DNA of 64,000 nucleotides from Ilumatobacteraceae bacterium (GCA_018401375.1 JAGYKR010000012.1:1-64000); one strand, 5' to 3'. Positions 27,936-39,378 are shown, numbered from the stretch's first letter. Numbers and translations: made by a program. The notes: a model not told the origin generated them from the letters alone.

Positions 27936-29462
27936 ATGGGTAAGGGCCGGACACTCAGTCGGGTGTGGCCAAATGAGCCTCGCGTCACACAGGCCCTTGC
28001 GAAGTGCCGCGAGGGCCTTGTGGGCGAAACCGAAGCCGCCCCTTTGGTCTTCATCCAAGAGCTCGGCCCGTTCACCGAGTACCGCCGAGAAGTGACCCCA
28101 GATCCCGAGGGTTGGCGTGAGACGATCACCTATCGCCTCGACATTCCATGGTTTGCATGGGCATTCGGATTCCTCGTGGCCCGCCACCTGCGCCGCACTC
28201 CACCGGAGCACCGAGCCGGGGCGCGCGGTCCGTGGTGGGCCCCGCCGGACCGACTCAACGCCGCTCAGGTCAACCTGCTCGGGCTATTGGCGGCCGCTTC
28301 GATGAGCGCCGCCTACATCAACACCGTGTTTTCCCAGACCGTCAAGTTCGCAGCCGAAGATCTCGGAGTGGGTAGCGGTGGGATTGGTGTGGCCGGTTCG
28401 GTGGTGCGAGCTGGCATCGTGATCTCGCTCCCGGCGGCCTTTCTCGCTGACCGCATCGGACGCCGCCGAGTGGTGATCGCCCTCGCCTGGGTGGCGCCGG
28501 CGGCGACGGCACTCGGTGCGGTGATGCCCTCGTTCGCATTGTTGGTGGCCAGTCAGACCATCGGTCGACCGCTCGGGATCGCACTCGGATTCTTGGTCGC
28601 AGTGATCGCTGCTGAGGAGATGCCCCGTGGAACTCGGGCTTACGCGGTGAGCGTCTTAGCCATGGCCAGTGGTCTCGGCGCGGGAATCGCAGTCATGGCG
28701 CTGCCCCTCGCCGATCTGGGCCCGAACGGCTGGCGCGCCGTGTTCGCTGTGACACTGATCTGGTTGCCCGTGGCCGCGGATCTGGCCCGACGACTACCCG
28801 AGACCGCCCGCTTCGTCGCCCACAACGAATACCGTCGCACTGTGGGAGGCTCCCCCGGCCGGCTCAACCGGCGCCGAATGCTGCTCCTCGGGACTGTCGC
28901 GCTGGCGGCGAACCTCTTTGTGGCCCCTGCCAGCTTCTTCCAAAACGCGTACCTGCGTGAGGTTCGAGAGTATTCGGCCACCATGATCGCAGTGTTTACC
29001 TTGGCCACCGCCACACCTGCAGCGATTGGGCTGATCCTCGGTGGCCGCATCGCAGACCTCCGGGGCCGAAAAATCCTGATCGCCTTCGCCCTTCCGATTT
29101 CCACTGCGCTGCTGGTACTGGCCTTTACCGTTGGTGGATCGGTGATGTGGATGGCTACCTTCGGCGGCGGATTCCTCGCCTCGCTCGCCTATCCGGCTCT
29201 TGCGGTGTATCGATCCGAACTGTTCCCCACTGCCCATCGGTCCCGTGCTGCAGGGCTTTTGACCACCGTTGCCCTCCTCGGCGGGATCATCGGACTTCTC
29301 GCTGCGGGCGCAGCATTGGAGGCAGCATGGGGGTACGGGCCGGTGATGGGAGTGCTTGCGCTCGGACAGGCGATCGTGGTGATCACGGTGCTCGCGTCCT
29401 ACCCAGAAACTGCGAGACGCTCACTCGAGGATCTCAATCCCTCGGACATCCGCGCTCTGTGA
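27936..29462 (+). CDS. MFS transporter with N-terminal soluble extension
   Basis: A 508-residue major facilitator. About 12 hydrophobic helices begin near residue 112. The loop 2-3 signature FLADRIGRRRVVIA and the equivalent GRIADLRGRKILIA in the second half are clear, which fits the sugar/organic-acid or drug proton-linked groups. The first 85 or so residues are a polar region with FTEYRREV and a segment WFAWAFGFLVARHLRR that may be an extra amphipathic helix. I do not recognise this extension. The substrate is unknown. A TANNNT box 8 nt before the ATG supports the long N-terminus. Confidence 0.88.
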   Translation: MGKGRTLSRVWPNEPRVTQALAKCREGLVGETEAAPLVFIQELGPFTEYRREVTPDPEGWRETITYRLDIPWFAWAFGFLVARHLRRTPPEHRAGARGPWWAPPDRLNAAQVNLLGLLAAASMSAAYINTVFSQTVKFAAEDLGVGSGGIGVAGSVVRAGIVISLPAAFLADRIGRRRVVIALAWVAPAATALGAVMPSFALLVASQTIGRPLGIALGFLVAVIAAEEMPRGTRAYAVSVLAMASGLGAGIAVMALPLADLGPNGWRAVFAVTLIWLPVAADLARRLPETARFVAHNEYRRTVGGSPGRLNRRRMLLLGTVALAANLFVAPASFFQNAYLREVREYSATMIAVFTLATATPAAIGLILGGRIADLRGRKILIAFALPISTALLVLAFTVGGSVMWMATFGGGFLASLAYPALAVYRSELFPTAHRSRAAGLLTTVALLGGIIGLLAAGAALEAAWGYGPVMGVLALGQAIVVITVLASYPETARRSLEDLNPSDIRAL

Positions 29463-29493
29463 CCTCGCCAGCAACGAAAATGGTTTTATAGCT

Positions 29494-30195
29494 TCAGGCC
29501 ACCCGGGCGGAAAGGATCCGACGGGCCTCATTCAGTTCAAGAATTGCGGTGCCCGCCGACATCTGGTCCCCACCATGGTCAGGATGCACCGACATCATCC
29601 GCTGCCGGTATTGGGACATGACTTCACGCTTGCTCGGCATGTGGGCCCCGGGCGGGAACCCAAGGATTTCCAGCGCCCAGGCCCGCGGATCCGCCAAAGC
29701 CGCCAACGATGTGGTCTGGGCCCCCGCCAGGTAACTGATCAAGGCCGGCCCCACTGGACCACGCCACAAGGTGGCCTTATGCAGGATCGGTGCGATCACC
29801 ACTCGATGGGCGAGGTCAAGACGTTCTGCTGCGTACAGCGCACCGAGTACCTGAACGAGATCCGTGCCGTGGGTATCGAAGCGAAAACTGATCTCATCGG
29901 ATTCGCTCAGCAATCGATGTGTGCTGCGGGCGAGACCGTGGCGGTCCACCTGAAAGCGGTGCCGCAACCGGGGTTGGACCACCCGTTGATCTTTCTCGAT
30001 CTGATCGATGAGCCGGTGAATATCGGGCACCAGATCGGGTTCCACACCGCCGATATGGGCGGCCACCACGGCGCCGAGCAACAACCCACCGAGGCCGGGT
30101 GCTGGATCGGTGGGCAACACGAGATTGCCGAGTGCAATCCGCCGGGTGGGCACAGATGGCCTGGTATGCCAGACCTCTATCTCCGCCAACAGCAT
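29494..30195 (-). CDS. J-domain (DnaJ-like) protein
   Basis: A 233-residue protein whose C-terminus (about 188-230) is a J-domain with the HPD motif at 204-206, the signature that stimulates Hsp70 (DnaK) ATPase. The first 185 residues are not a DnaJ zinc/substrate region and match nothing I recognise. They may recruit a client. A J-domain at the C-terminus is unusual among bacterial co-chaperones. The ATG at 30195 has TACCGT 7 nt before it. It lies just downstream of an acidic duplicated-domain protein. Confidence 0.8.
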   Translation of the reverse strand: MLLAEIEVWHTRPSVPTRRIALGNLVLPTDPAPGLGGLLLGAVVAAHIGGVEPDLVPDIHRLIDQIEKDQRVVQPRLRHRFQVDRHGLARSTHRLLSESDEISFRFDTHGTDLVQVLGALYAAERLDLAHRVVIAPILHKATLWRGPVGPALISYLAGAQTTSLAALADPRAWALEILGFPPGAHMPSKREVMSQYRQRMMSVHPDHGGDQMSAGTAILELNEARRILSARVA

Positions 30196-30202
30196 GGTCA
30201 AA

Positions 30203-30208
30203 ACGGTA
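30203..30208 (-). promoter_or_regulatory. -10 box of the J-domain gene
   Basis: TACCGT on the minus strand lies 7 nt before the ATG, within the 18-nt gap after the upstream gene. Confidence 0.45.
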
Positions 30209-30213
30209 GCGGG

Positions 30214-31014
30214 CTAGACGAATGGACGAGTGATCGTCCGGAGTTCCTCACCGAGGTCACTCACCTCGTTGGCATCAAACTCGGAGTCAGCGAAAGCACC
30301 CGCCAATTCGCGGGCCGCTTCCACGACCTTGGACCAGGACCGTTGGGGCATCCCAAAGGGTGGTTGCTGCGGATCGATGACCCCAGCCAGTACGAACAGG
30401 TCGGAGCGAGCCACCGCATCAGCAGCATCGCGGGCCAGTCGATCCCCAATGCTGTAAAGCCTCCCGAGGACACCTTCGGGCGGACCGGAACCCTCATCTT
30501 CGAACTCGTCGATGGACGCGATGTCACCATCCTCGATCGCATCAAGCAGATCGTCCACCTCATCTTGGAACTCGGGATCCACAAACACCGAGATCCCCTC
30601 CCACCGATGCGGGATCTCTGATTCGATGAGTGCTGAGCGCACCAAAGTCAGATCCGATGTTGACCAATCCTCAAGACGAAACTCGGTAGAGGGATCCTCG
30701 GCATCGAGGTACACGGCGAAGGGGCCGATTTGGGCTTCGAGACGGTCAAACACATCGTCCATGAAACTTTCGGCTGCTTCGGGGATCAGCAACTCTGTCC
30801 CCTCCCATTGGTGGGGAACGGAAGCCTCGGCCATCTGGGCGCCGAGTTCACCGAGTTGGACCGGGGTCCACCCCGCGAGTTCGTACTGGACCACCACCGT
30901 GTCCGGGTCCGCTGGATCAAAATCGAAGTCAGGATCAAATCTGGGGCCTGACCCCGAAGTGGATCCGGTCCGCTCAGGCTTGATTGGTTCTCCGGAACGG
31001 TCGACGATTCCCAT
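30214..31014 (-). CDS. Acidic protein with two copies of a WEG-type domain
   Basis: A 266-residue, strongly acidic cytoplasmic protein. Two units of about 50 residues resemble each other: one contains SVPHQWEGTELLIPE followed by a VFDRL helix, the other IPHRWEGISVFVDPE followed by DDLLD. The pattern (helix, then PH-x-WEG, strand, then an acidic helix) recalls small 'putative signal transducing' (DUF2007-like) domains, but I cannot confirm this. The C-terminal 90 residues are helical. No catalytic motif is visible. A leaderless promoter whose -10 box includes the S9 peptidase stop codon precedes it. Confidence 0.75.
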   Translation of the reverse strand: MGIVDRSGEPIKPERTGSTSGSGPRFDPDFDFDPADPDTVVVQYELAGWTPVQLGELGAQMAEASVPHQWEGTELLIPEAAESFMDDVFDRLEAQIGPFAVYLDAEDPSTEFRLEDWSTSDLTLVRSALIESEIPHRWEGISVFVDPEFQDEVDDLLDAIEDGDIASIDEFEDEGSGPPEGVLGRLYSIGDRLARDAADAVARSDLFVLAGVIDPQQPPFGMPQRSWSKVVEAARELAGAFADSEFDANEVSDLGEELRTITRPFV

Positions 31015-31020
31015 GCCGAG

Positions 31021-31026
31021 ACGCTA
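31021..31026 (-). promoter_or_regulatory. -10 box built on the S9 peptidase stop codon
   Basis: TAGCGT on the minus strand lies 6 nt before the ATG at 31014. TAG is the stop of the upstream peptidase gene. Confidence 0.5.
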
Positions 31027-32949
31027 CCCACCACGGAGGATCTGTTCGATGAATTCCGCGATCAATCGATATTCCTCGAGCCGATGCGGAATCTGTCGGA
31101 GTCCGTGCCCTTCGCCGGCAAACAGGTGGAGGTCCACCCGCCCACCGCTCTGTGCAATCTCTGCGGCGAGGGTGCGGCTGTGATCGGCGGGAACTACCGG
31201 ATCCTCTTCGCCGTGGATCATCATCAACGGCCCGGCGATCTGATCTGCATGGTGGACTGGCGACAGTTCTCGGTACCGATCATGATCTGACAGGTCGCCG
31301 ACCAGGCTGAGGCTGTAGTGGGCTTCAAATCGGTGGCTGCGTTCGGCGAGGTCCGCAAGATCTGAAACCGGCGAGATCGCGATTCCTGCGGCTACGAGTT
31401 CGGCGTGATGGCGCAACACCGACAACACGGTCAGTCCACCTGAGGAACTCCCAGCGATCAGCGTGCGTTCTGGTTGTGTCCCACTCTCGGCCTGATAGGC
31501 CCTGATCATCGCCGCCGTATCGGAGGCATCGAGTTCCCCCCACCGGCCGCGCAGGGCCTGCTGGTAAGCCCGACCGTGGCCGGTAGTCCCTCGAGGATCC
31601 ACGACGAGCACATCGAGACCACGACTCCATAACCAGGCCACACGGGGCATGAAGGTGACCTGCCATTGATCGGTTGGTCCTCCATGCACCCAGACCACCA
31701 CAGCCTGACTGCGCACCGGCCCTGCGGCACGGTAGAGGCGAGCATGCAGTTTGGCTTCCTGATCACCTACCGCTTCCGCCTCGGTGACCGGCAGTGGGGT
31801 TGCAAACAGTTCGGGCTCAGGGAGATCGATGCCGTCCCAGGCGATCACCGGGCCGACCTGATGCACCCGGCGGGTCGTACCGACCCCCGACTGCGCCGAG
31901 ACACCTGACCCCAACCGATAACTGACCACCTGCGTCGGGGTCCTCGCTCCTGTGCGCACTGCTACGAGGTGCTCTCCTCGCCAATGCAGATGACCGTGAA
32001 CGCCCCGTGCGATCTCGGTGATCTCGGCCGTGTCGAGAGACATGACACACAACCGAGCAAAACCGAGTTCGTTGCGGGTGAATGCGACCATTGATTCATC
32101 GGGAGACCAGGCGTAAGAGGAAAGTCCCGGTCCCCATGTGGGCCCCGCATGTTCACAGGGTTCGCTGATCAGAACCTGCTCATCCACCCACAGGTTCAGC
32201 CAGCCGTGATCGTCGCGCACCGAGGAGATGCGACCGTCTCGGAGGATCCGCGGCTGCAGGATCGCTCCGATCCCCTCAACCATTTCCCGTGAGTGGACCT
32301 CCCACAGCGGGGAGAAACCATCGTTCAGGGTCGGCCTGCGCAGACGAACCCGACGCAGGATCGAATGATCCCAGGCCATGTCCGGAACGTTCCATGCCTG
32401 CCAGACCACATGGAGGCATTCGCTCCCGTCGGGTTCGTTGACGATGGCGATCTGCGGATCACAAACGAAATCATCCTCACCGAGGTCAAGTCGCAGCGCC
32501 GGGCCCTCACCACTCGGCCACAGCATCCAGACCTCTGCCTCGTCACAAGTGATCACGACAGGGGATCCATCGCCGTTGCTGGCCGGAGCAGCCAGCCCGC
32601 GACCGGGGGCCATGGCCCGTGCCCGCGATCCGGCACCATCCACTGGGGCGACCCACAACCCACCATCTCGACCCACATACACAATCCCGTGGCCCTCATC
32701 GGTCCAGGCCAGACACCCGCCACCGAGACCTCGACCGGCGGCAGGCTGCGGCACTGAGGTCACGATCCGTTCGGGACCCCCGTCGATTGGCATGACCCGG
32801 ATTGAGGTGACCCCGGCCTCTGATGTGACAGACGCGATGAGGTGGCCATCAGGACTGAGCGTCGGTTCGGTCAGGTCCCGCCCCGCAATGCACATCTCCG
32901 GGTCAATGAGCATTGGGTCAATGAGCATTGGGTCAATCGGCATTACCAC
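31024..32949 (-). CDS. S9 family serine peptidase (prolyl oligopeptidase-like)
   Basis: A 641-residue peptidase with an N-terminal beta-propeller (about 20-390) and a C-terminal alpha/beta hydrolase. The nucleophile is in GSSSGG, the Asp follows in HGEEDPVVP, and the His is in [17 protein letters not shown] precedes the oxyanion region. No signal peptide is visible, so it probably clears peptides in the cytoplasm. GTG 32949 is chosen because TAGTTT lies 7 nt before it. The N-terminus then contains an MxIDP unit three times from a 15-nt array, and any of several in-frame ATGs could also initiate. Confidence 0.88.
   Translation of the reverse strand: MVMPIDPMLIDPMLIDPEMCIAGRDLTEPTLSPDGHLIASVTSEAGVTSIRVMPIDGGPERIVTSVPQPAAGRGLGGGCLAWTDEGHGIVYVGRDGGLWVAPVDGAGSRARAMAPGRGLAAPASNGDGSPVVITCDEAEVWMLWPSGEGPALRLDLGEDDFVCDPQIAIVNEPDGSECLHVVWQAWNVPDMAWDHSILRRVRLRRPTLNDGFSPLWEVHSREMVEGIGAILQPRILRDGRISSVRDDHGWLNLWVDEQVLISEPCEHAGPTWGPGLSSYAWSPDESMVAFTRNELGFARLCVMSLDTAEITEIARGVHGHLHWRGEHLVAVRTGARTPTQVVSYRLGSGVSAQSGVGTTRRVHQVGPVIAWDGIDLPEPELFATPLPVTEAEAVGDQEAKLHARLYRAAGPVRSQAVVVWVHGGPTDQWQVTFMPRVAWLWSRGLDVLVVDPRGTTGHGRAYQQALRGRWGELDASDTAAMIRAYQAESGTQPERTLIAGSSSGGLTVLSVLRHHAELVAAGIAISPVSDLADLAERSHRFEAHYSLSLVGDLSDHDRYRELSPVHHADQIAGPLMMIHGEEDPVVPADHSRTLAAEIAQSGGRVDLHLFAGEGHGLRQIPHRLEEYRLIAEFIEQILRGG
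32900..32944 (-). repeat. 15-nt array duplicating the start region of the S9 peptidase
   Basis: Three units (32900-32914, 32915-32929, 32930-32944). The first two are identical and the third differs at two bases. On the minus strand each unit brings an in-frame ATG (encoding MxIDP). Confidence 0.9.
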
Positions 32950-32956
32950 ATCGTTC

Positions 32957-32962
32957 AAACTA
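32957..32962 (-). promoter_or_regulatory. -10 box of the S9 peptidase gene
   Basis: TAGTTT on the minus strand lies 7 nt before GTG 32949. Confidence 0.45.
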
Positions 32963-33017
32963 CCCAGTCCGGTCAGTGCGAGGACCTATGGCCATGGTCC
33001 CAACCCGGCCCACCAAC

Positions 33018-33023
33018 TAGCGT
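33018..33023 (+). promoter_or_regulatory. -10 box of leaderless glpX promoter
   Basis: TAGCGT lies 7 nt before the glpX ATG at 33031. Confidence 0.55.
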
Positions 33024-33030
33024 GGGAGCC

Positions 33031-34023
33031 ATGTCTGCGTCTCAGCGTCCCGATCGCAACCTCGCAATGGAGATGGTCCGCGTGACCGAATCAGCGGCGC
33101 TGGCCTCAGCCCGCTGGGTAGGTCGTGGTGACAAAAAGGGAGCAGATAACGCCGCCGTGGAGGCCATGCGCACCATCTTGGGCACGGTGCAGATGGACGG
33201 CGTGGTGGTGATCGGTGAGGGAGAAAAAGACGACGCTCCGATGCTGTACAACGGGGAGCGGATCGGCGACGGCACCCCCCCGATGGTGGACGTGGCAGTG
33301 GATCCGATCGATGGCACCACGTTGACGGCACACGGTAAAACCAATGCGCTGTCGGTGATCGCAGTCGGTGAGCGCGGCTCAATGTTTGATCCAGGCCCAT
33401 CGTTTTATATGGACAAGATCGCTGTCGGTCCTGACGCAAAAGGGTCTATCGATCTGACGGCGAGCCCCACCCAAAATCTTGGATGGGTGGCGAAGGCGCT
33501 GCGCAAGAGCGTGCGAGATCTCACCGTTGTGATCCTGGATCGCCCTCGTCACGATGACCTCATCGCTGAGGTGCGTTCCACCGGAGCGCGGATCCGTCTG
33601 ATCACCGACGGTGATGTCTATGGCGGGATCGCAACCGCTTGGCCAGATGCCGGTGTAGATGTTTTGATTGGGATCGGTGGCACACCCGAAGCGGTGATCA
33701 CCGCCGCTGCACTCAAGAGCATGGGCGGCGAACTGCAGTGCCGGCTAGCCCCCCAGAACGAGGCCGAGCGAGAAACTGTCCTCGGTGCCGGCTACGACCT
33801 CAACCGCATTCTCACCCAAGATGAACTCATCGAAGGCGACAACTGTTTCTTCGCTGCCACCGGGATTACCGACGGACAGCTTTTACGCGGTGTTCGCTTT
33901 GACTCCACTGGAGCTCATACCCAAAGTTTGGTGATGCGTTCACGCAGTGGCACTGTCCGCTTAATCGACGCCCACCACCGCATGCACAAACTGTCAGAGA
34001 TCTCCTCCATCGACTACTCCTGA
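33031..34023 (+). CDS. glpX: Class II fructose-1,6-bisphosphatase
   Basis: A 330-residue metal-dependent phosphatase that makes fructose 6-phosphate, the committed step of gluconeogenesis. The Li-sensitive phosphatase motifs are IGEGEKD (61-67) and DPIDGTT (91-97). [15 protein letters not shown] is the GlpX signature. This class is the sole FBPase in many actinobacteria. The ATG at 33031 fits the family start and the TANNNT box; the upstream part of the frame is antisense to the S9 peptidase promoter region. Its product can feed the alpha-glucan pathway seen at 21-24 kb. Confidence 0.96.
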   Translation: MSASQRPDRNLAMEMVRVTESAALASARWVGRGDKKGADNAAVEAMRTILGTVQMDGVVVIGEGEKDDAPMLYNGERIGDGTPPMVDVAVDPIDGTTLTAHGKTNALSVIAVGERGSMFDPGPSFYMDKIAVGPDAKGSIDLTASPTQNLGWVAKALRKSVRDLTVVILDRPRHDDLIAEVRSTGARIRLITDGDVYGGIATAWPDAGVDVLIGIGGTPEAVITAAALKSMGGELQCRLAPQNEAERETVLGAGYDLNRILTQDELIEGDNCFFAATGITDGQLLRGVRFDSTGAHTQSLVMRSRSGTVRLIDAHHRMHKLSEISSIDYS

Positions 34024-34027
34024 TCCC

Positions 34028-34086
34028 AGCGCGAACAGACCAGCGCAATCAGATCGAGCGCGATCAGATCCAGCGCGATCAGTTGC
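34028..34086 (-). repeat. 15-nt array duplicating the SDR stop codon
   Basis: Four units beginning AGCGC at 34028, 34042, 34057 and 34072 on the plus strand (first spacing 14, then 15). On the minus strand the SDR stop TGA (34081-34079) is repeated in phase at 34066-34064 and 34051-34049. Confidence 0.85.
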
Positions 34087-34873
34087 GGCGCAAGGTCTGG
34101 ACGCCGAGAGAAATGCGCCGGGATAACCACCGAGGTGTCACCGAAGATGTGGACACCAATGCCTTGTAGAGGGCACCGGGTACTGCAATTGTCTTGCCGG
34201 CGATGACGGCATCGAGTCCGGCTTGAGCCACCATGCGGGCTCCGGTCCACGCAAAGGCCGGGAACGAGGTGATGAATCCTTCGGTGTTGGACACCTCTTG
34301 GAATTCCGTGCGGGTCAGACCCGGACACAGGGCCGTGACCTTGACCCCGTTGCCAGCCACTTCGGCCTGCAGGCTCTCCGTCAGATTCGTCACATAGGCC
34401 TTTGTGGCTGCATACACGCTGAGGTACGGCGAGGCTTGGAACCCAGCCACACTGGACACGTTGATGAGCCAGCCTCGGCCCTCCGGCACCATCTTCGCGA
34501 GAGCCGCATGACTGAGCCTCGTGAGGGCCGTGATATTCAAGGCGATTTCACCTGCCAGACGATCGGGGTCAAGGGTGGAGAACTTCCCACTGGTCCCGAA
34601 TCCGGCGTTGTTAATAACGAGATCTACCGGATCGCTGGTTGCGGAGATCCGCTCCACCACCCGGGCGACACCGGCCTCGGTGCCTAGATCGGACACCAGC
34701 ACCTCAGTGCCCGGATACGAGGCCGCAAGTTCGTTCAAACGATCCTCACGGCGCGCCACCACGACGCAGGGAACCCCGGCTGTCCCGAGCAGGTGCACAA
34801 ACTCAGCGCCGATCCCACTTGAAGCCCCCGTGATCAGGGCCCGCGCAAACGGGTAAGGACCCGAACTTGCCAT
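34079..34873 (-). CDS. Short-chain dehydrogenase/reductase
   Basis: A 264-residue SDR of the classical DltE/YqjQ-like group. TGASSGIG, NNAG and the YAATK active site with the upstream Ser are intact. The substrate is unknown. The ATG at 34873 begins 4 nt after the atpC stop; a GTG and a TTG slightly earlier would overlap atpC. It is the last gene of the minus-strand ATP synthase run, although nothing suggests a role in the enzyme. Its stop codon is copied into a tandem array beyond the gene. Confidence 0.88.
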   Translation of the reverse strand: MASSGPYPFARALITGASSGIGAEFVHLLGTAGVPCVVVARREDRLNELAASYPGTEVLVSDLGTEAGVARVVERISATSDPVDLVINNAGFGTSGKFSTLDPDRLAGEIALNITALTRLSHAALAKMVPEGRGWLINVSSVAGFQASPYLSVYAATKAYVTNLTESLQAEVAGNGVKVTALCPGLTRTEFQEVSNTEGFITSFPAFAWTGARMVAQAGLDAVIAGKTIAVPGALYKALVSTSSVTPRWLSRRISLGVQTLRRN

Positions 34874-34877
34874 CGAG

Positions 34878-35282
34878 TCAGCGAGTCTGGACACCAACGG
34901 CAGTCAAACGGGCATTAGCCCGACTGAGAGCAGCTACGGCCTCGGCATCATGGGTGTTGCGCATGTTGTTCTCGGCTCGCTCTTTGGCTGAACGAGCTCG
35001 CTCCACATCGATTTCGGTGGAGAGTTCGGCGGTGTCGGACAAGATCGACACCTTGTTCTCCGACACCTCTACGAACCCGCCGTGCACCGCAATATCCACG
35101 ACCGAGCCGTCGAGCAGAAACACTCGGGTGTGGTTATCGGTCAGGGCACCGAGGAACGACATATGACCTGCTTGGAACGCGATCTCCCCGCCCCCGAGGG
35201 TTCGGGTGATCACCATTGTGGCCTCACCGGAAAAGAGTAAACGCTCCGGTGACACCACCTCAACTGTGAGTGGATTGGCCAT
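34878..35282 (-). CDS. atpC: ATP synthase epsilon subunit
   Basis: A 134-residue central-stalk subunit that couples rotation and can inhibit ATP hydrolysis. It has the N-terminal beta-barrel (VEVVSPERLLFSGEA, GHMSFLGAL) and the helical hairpin rich in Arg and Glu (about 85-134). AAGGAG precedes the ATG. It follows atpD by 39 nt. Confidence 0.95.
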   Translation of the reverse strand: MANPLTVEVVSPERLLFSGEATMVITRTLGGGEIAFQAGHMSFLGALTDNHTRVFLLDGSVVDIAVHGGFVEVSENKVSILSDTAELSTEIDVERARSAKERAENNMRNTHDAEAVAALSRANARLTAVGVQTR

Positions 35283-35321
35283 GTTAGATCTCCTTAGGGT
35301 CGAATCTCTTCGAGCCCGGGC

Positions 35322-36800
<1,479 letters not shown>

Positions 36801-37757
36801 TCAGTCGCTGGCGGCGACGTCGACGAGGTCGGCGGGGTCGAAGGGAATGGATTTCGCGGAATCAGAACCGAGAGCCTCGGCACCACTCACGATCTCCATG
36901 ATCTCGGTGGTGATCGAGTCCTGACGGGCCCGGTTCATGATTCGGCTGAGGTTCTTGATCAGTTCTTCGGCGTTATCGGTGGCGGACTTCATCGCCCGCT
37001 GACGGAACGCATGCTCCGAGGCCGCTGCGTTTAAAAGGGCCGCGTACACGCGAGCCTCCACGTAACGCGGCAACAAGGTCTCCAAGATGGTGGACGGATC
37101 CGGCTCAAACTCGTAGTCCCCCGCCGATCCGTCAGTGCCGGCCTTGCCGTCGCCGCCGGCCACCGTGGCCGTAGACAGCGGCACGAGTGGCCGCAACACA
37201 ACCTCTTGGCTGCCGGGAGTGATGAAACGGTTGTAGACCAATTCCACGCGGTCCACCTGCCCTGATGCAAACAACTCGACGGCATAGGAGCCAATAGCTT
37301 TGGCATGTTCGTATTTGGGAGCTTCGGAGAACCCACCGAAGGCCTGGCCCAACTTGTACTCACGAAACCGGAAGTAGTTCTCGATCTTGCGACCCACCGG
37401 GATCACGAGGTAATCCTTGCCGGCCAGCACGTCGGCTTTGATCTCGCCTTCGGTGGCCCTGTTGACACCGGCGTTATAGCCGCCACACAGACCACGGTCG
37501 GCACCGATCACCACGTAGCAGGTGGTCTTGACCTCATCGCGACCGCGCAACAAGGCGAATTCGGAGGAGGCGCCCGCCGCCGAAAGGTCACGGACCACTT
37601 CGGTGATCTGCTCGGAGTACGGCACGGCAGCCTGTACGGCCATCTGGGCCTTAGCGATACGGGATGCCGAGATCAGTTCCATGGCCCGGGTGATCTTTTT
37701 TGTGGCCTGGATGCTGCGGATCCGACCGCGCAGGATGCGCTCTTGTCCTCCTGCCAT
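36801..37757 (-). CDS. atpG: ATP synthase gamma subunit
   Basis: A 318-residue rotor shaft. The N-terminal coiled coil (RIRSIQATKKITRAMELIS) and the C-terminal helix (SATDNAEELIKNLSRIMNRA) that fill the F1 cavity are conserved. A Gly/Asp-rich insert near residues 200-215 is longer than in E. coli, and actinobacterial gamma subunits carry extra loops. AGGAGGTGA precedes the ATG. Confidence 0.97.
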   Translation of the reverse strand: MAGGQERILRGRIRSIQATKKITRAMELISASRIAKAQMAVQAAVPYSEQITEVVRDLSAAGASSEFALLRGRDEVKTTCYVVIGADRGLCGGYNAGVNRATEGEIKADVLAGKDYLVIPVGRKIENYFRFREYKLGQAFGGFSEAPKYEHAKAIGSYAVELFASGQVDRVELVYNRFITPGSQEVVLRPLVPLSTATVAGGDGKAGTDGSAGDYEFEPDPSTILETLLPRYVEARVYAALLNAAASEHAFRQRAMKSATDNAEELIKNLSRIMNRARQDSITTEIMEIVSGAEALGSDSAKSIPFDPADLVDVAASD

Positions 37758-37788
37758 CAGTCACCTCCTGCGTGGTTCATCAGTGCAC

Positions 37789-39378
37789 TCACTCGGTTGC
37801 CAGGGTCTTGATGCTCTGGGCTTCGCCGATCTCGCCCGCAGCCACCTTGGTGGGATCTGCAGCAGCGGCTGCCGCTGCGGCCACGAACTCAGCCTTAAAC
37901 GCTGCAACCGCATCGCCGAGGGCGTCGGGAACACCCGAGGTCCGAAGATCAGCGAGCAATGACGCATGCCGGCTGCGCATGTAGGCGAGCAGTTCGGTTT
38001 CAAACCGACCCACTTCAGAGACCGCCACATCATCCAAGAAACCCTTGGTGCCAGCGAAGATCGACACCACTTGCTCTTCCACCGGCATCGGTGAGTTGAG
38101 CGGCTGCTTGAGCAATTCCACCAGTCGGTAGCCCCGCTCAAGCTGGGCCTTGGAGATCGCATCCAGTTCAGATCCGAACGTTGCAAAGGCTTCGAGCTCA
38201 CGGAACTGGGCGAGGTCCAGCTTCAAGGTACCCGACACCGACTTCATGGACTTGACCTGTGCAGCACCACCCACACGAGACACCGAAATACCTACGTCCA
38301 CAGCCGGGCGGACACCGGACTTGAAGAGACTGTCCTGCAGGTACACCTGACCGTCAGTGATCGAGATCACGTTGGTCGGGATGTAAGCCGACACGTCGCC
38401 GGCCTTGGTCTCGATCACCGGCAGAGCGGTCAATGAACCGGCGCCATTTTCATCGGAAAGCTTCGCGGCCCGCTCGAGCAGACGGCTATGGAGATAGAAC
38501 ACGTCACCGGGATAGGCCTCGCGGCCCGGCGGGCGACGCAATAGCAACGACATCTGGCGGTAGGCCTCGGCCTGCTTGGAGAGGTCGTCGTACACCACGA
38601 GGGCGTGCTCGCCGTTCTCCATCCAATGCTGACCCATCGCACAACCGGCGTAAGGGGCGAGATACTTAAATGGGGCCGGATCACTTGCCGGGGCCGATAC
38701 GACCACGGTGTACTCAAGGGCGCCAGCCTGACGCAGCAGTTCCACGGTCTGAGCCACGGTGGACCCCTTTTGACCGATGGCCACGTAGATGCACTTCACA
38801 CCCTGGCCCTTTTGGTTCAAGATGGTGTCCACTGCGATGGTGGTTTTGCCGGTCTTGCGGTCACCGATGATCAATTCGCGCTGTCCGCGACCGATCGGTG
38901 TCATCGCATCAATCGATTTGATACCGGTCTGCATCGGCTCGTGCACGGGCTTACGGCCCATGATGCCGGGGGCCTGAATCTCCATACGCCGCGGCTGCAC
39001 GCCTACGAGCTCACCCTTGCCATCGATCGGTTCACCGAGTCCGTTAACGACGCGACCGAGCACACCGTCACCAACCGGGACCGACAAGATGCGGCCCGTG
39101 GCCTTTACGGGCTGCCCTTCTTCGATGCGATCGGCATCACCGAGCACCACCGCACCGATGGAGTTCTCATCGAGGTTGAGAGCGAGGCCCACAGTGCCGT
39201 CGGCGAACTCCAAGAGTTCGTTCACGGCGGCATCAGGGAGACCGGAAACCCGGGCGATACCGTCACCGACCTCGGCTACCCGACCGACGGTGCGAGCCTC
39301 GAGCGAAGGGGCGTACCCCTCGAGGTTCTTCTGGAGGGCTGCGGCGATGTCCGCAGCGGAAAGTGTGAGTTCTGCCAT
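37789..39378 (-). CDS. atpA: ATP synthase alpha subunit
   Basis: A 529-residue non-catalytic nucleotide-binding subunit of F1. Walker A is GDRKTGKTT (about 170), followed by [12 protein letters not shown] and the SRVGGAAQ segment. The Ala-rich C-terminal tail (about 500-529) is longer than in E. coli, as in several actinobacteria. AGGAGA lies before the ATG. It is encoded 12 nt after atpH. Confidence 0.98.
   Translation of the reverse strand: MAELTLSAADIAAALQKNLEGYAPSLEARTVGRVAEVGDGIARVSGLPDAAVNELLEFADGTVGLALNLDENSIGAVVLGDADRIEEGQPVKATGRILSVPVGDGVLGRVVNGLGEPIDGKGELVGVQPRRMEIQAPGIMGRKPVHEPMQTGIKSIDAMTPIGRGQRELIIGDRKTGKTTIAVDTILNQKGQGVKCIYVAIGQKGSTVAQTVELLRQAGALEYTVVVSAPASDPAPFKYLAPYAGCAMGQHWMENGEHALVVYDDLSKQAEAYRQMSLLLRRPPGREAYPGDVFYLHSRLLERAAKLSDENGAGSLTALPVIETKAGDVSAYIPTNVISITDGQVYLQDSLFKSGVRPAVDVGISVSRVGGAAQVKSMKSVSGTLKLDLAQFRELEAFATFGSELDAISKAQLERGYRLVELLKQPLNSPMPVEEQVVSIFAGTKGFLDDVAVSEVGRFETELLAYMRSRHASLLADLRTSGVPDALGDAVAAFKAEFVAAAAAAAADPTKVAAGEIGEAQSIKTLATE

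Noticed and set aside
29575-30621. 348-codon plus-strand frame opposite the J-domain and WEG-domain genes
   Set aside because: Both minus-strand genes have domain features and leaderless promoters; the plus frame has neither.
34028-34086. Possible CRISPR array
   Set aside because: Units of 15 nt abut directly with no spacers, and no cas genes are present. The same applies to the other tandem arrays.
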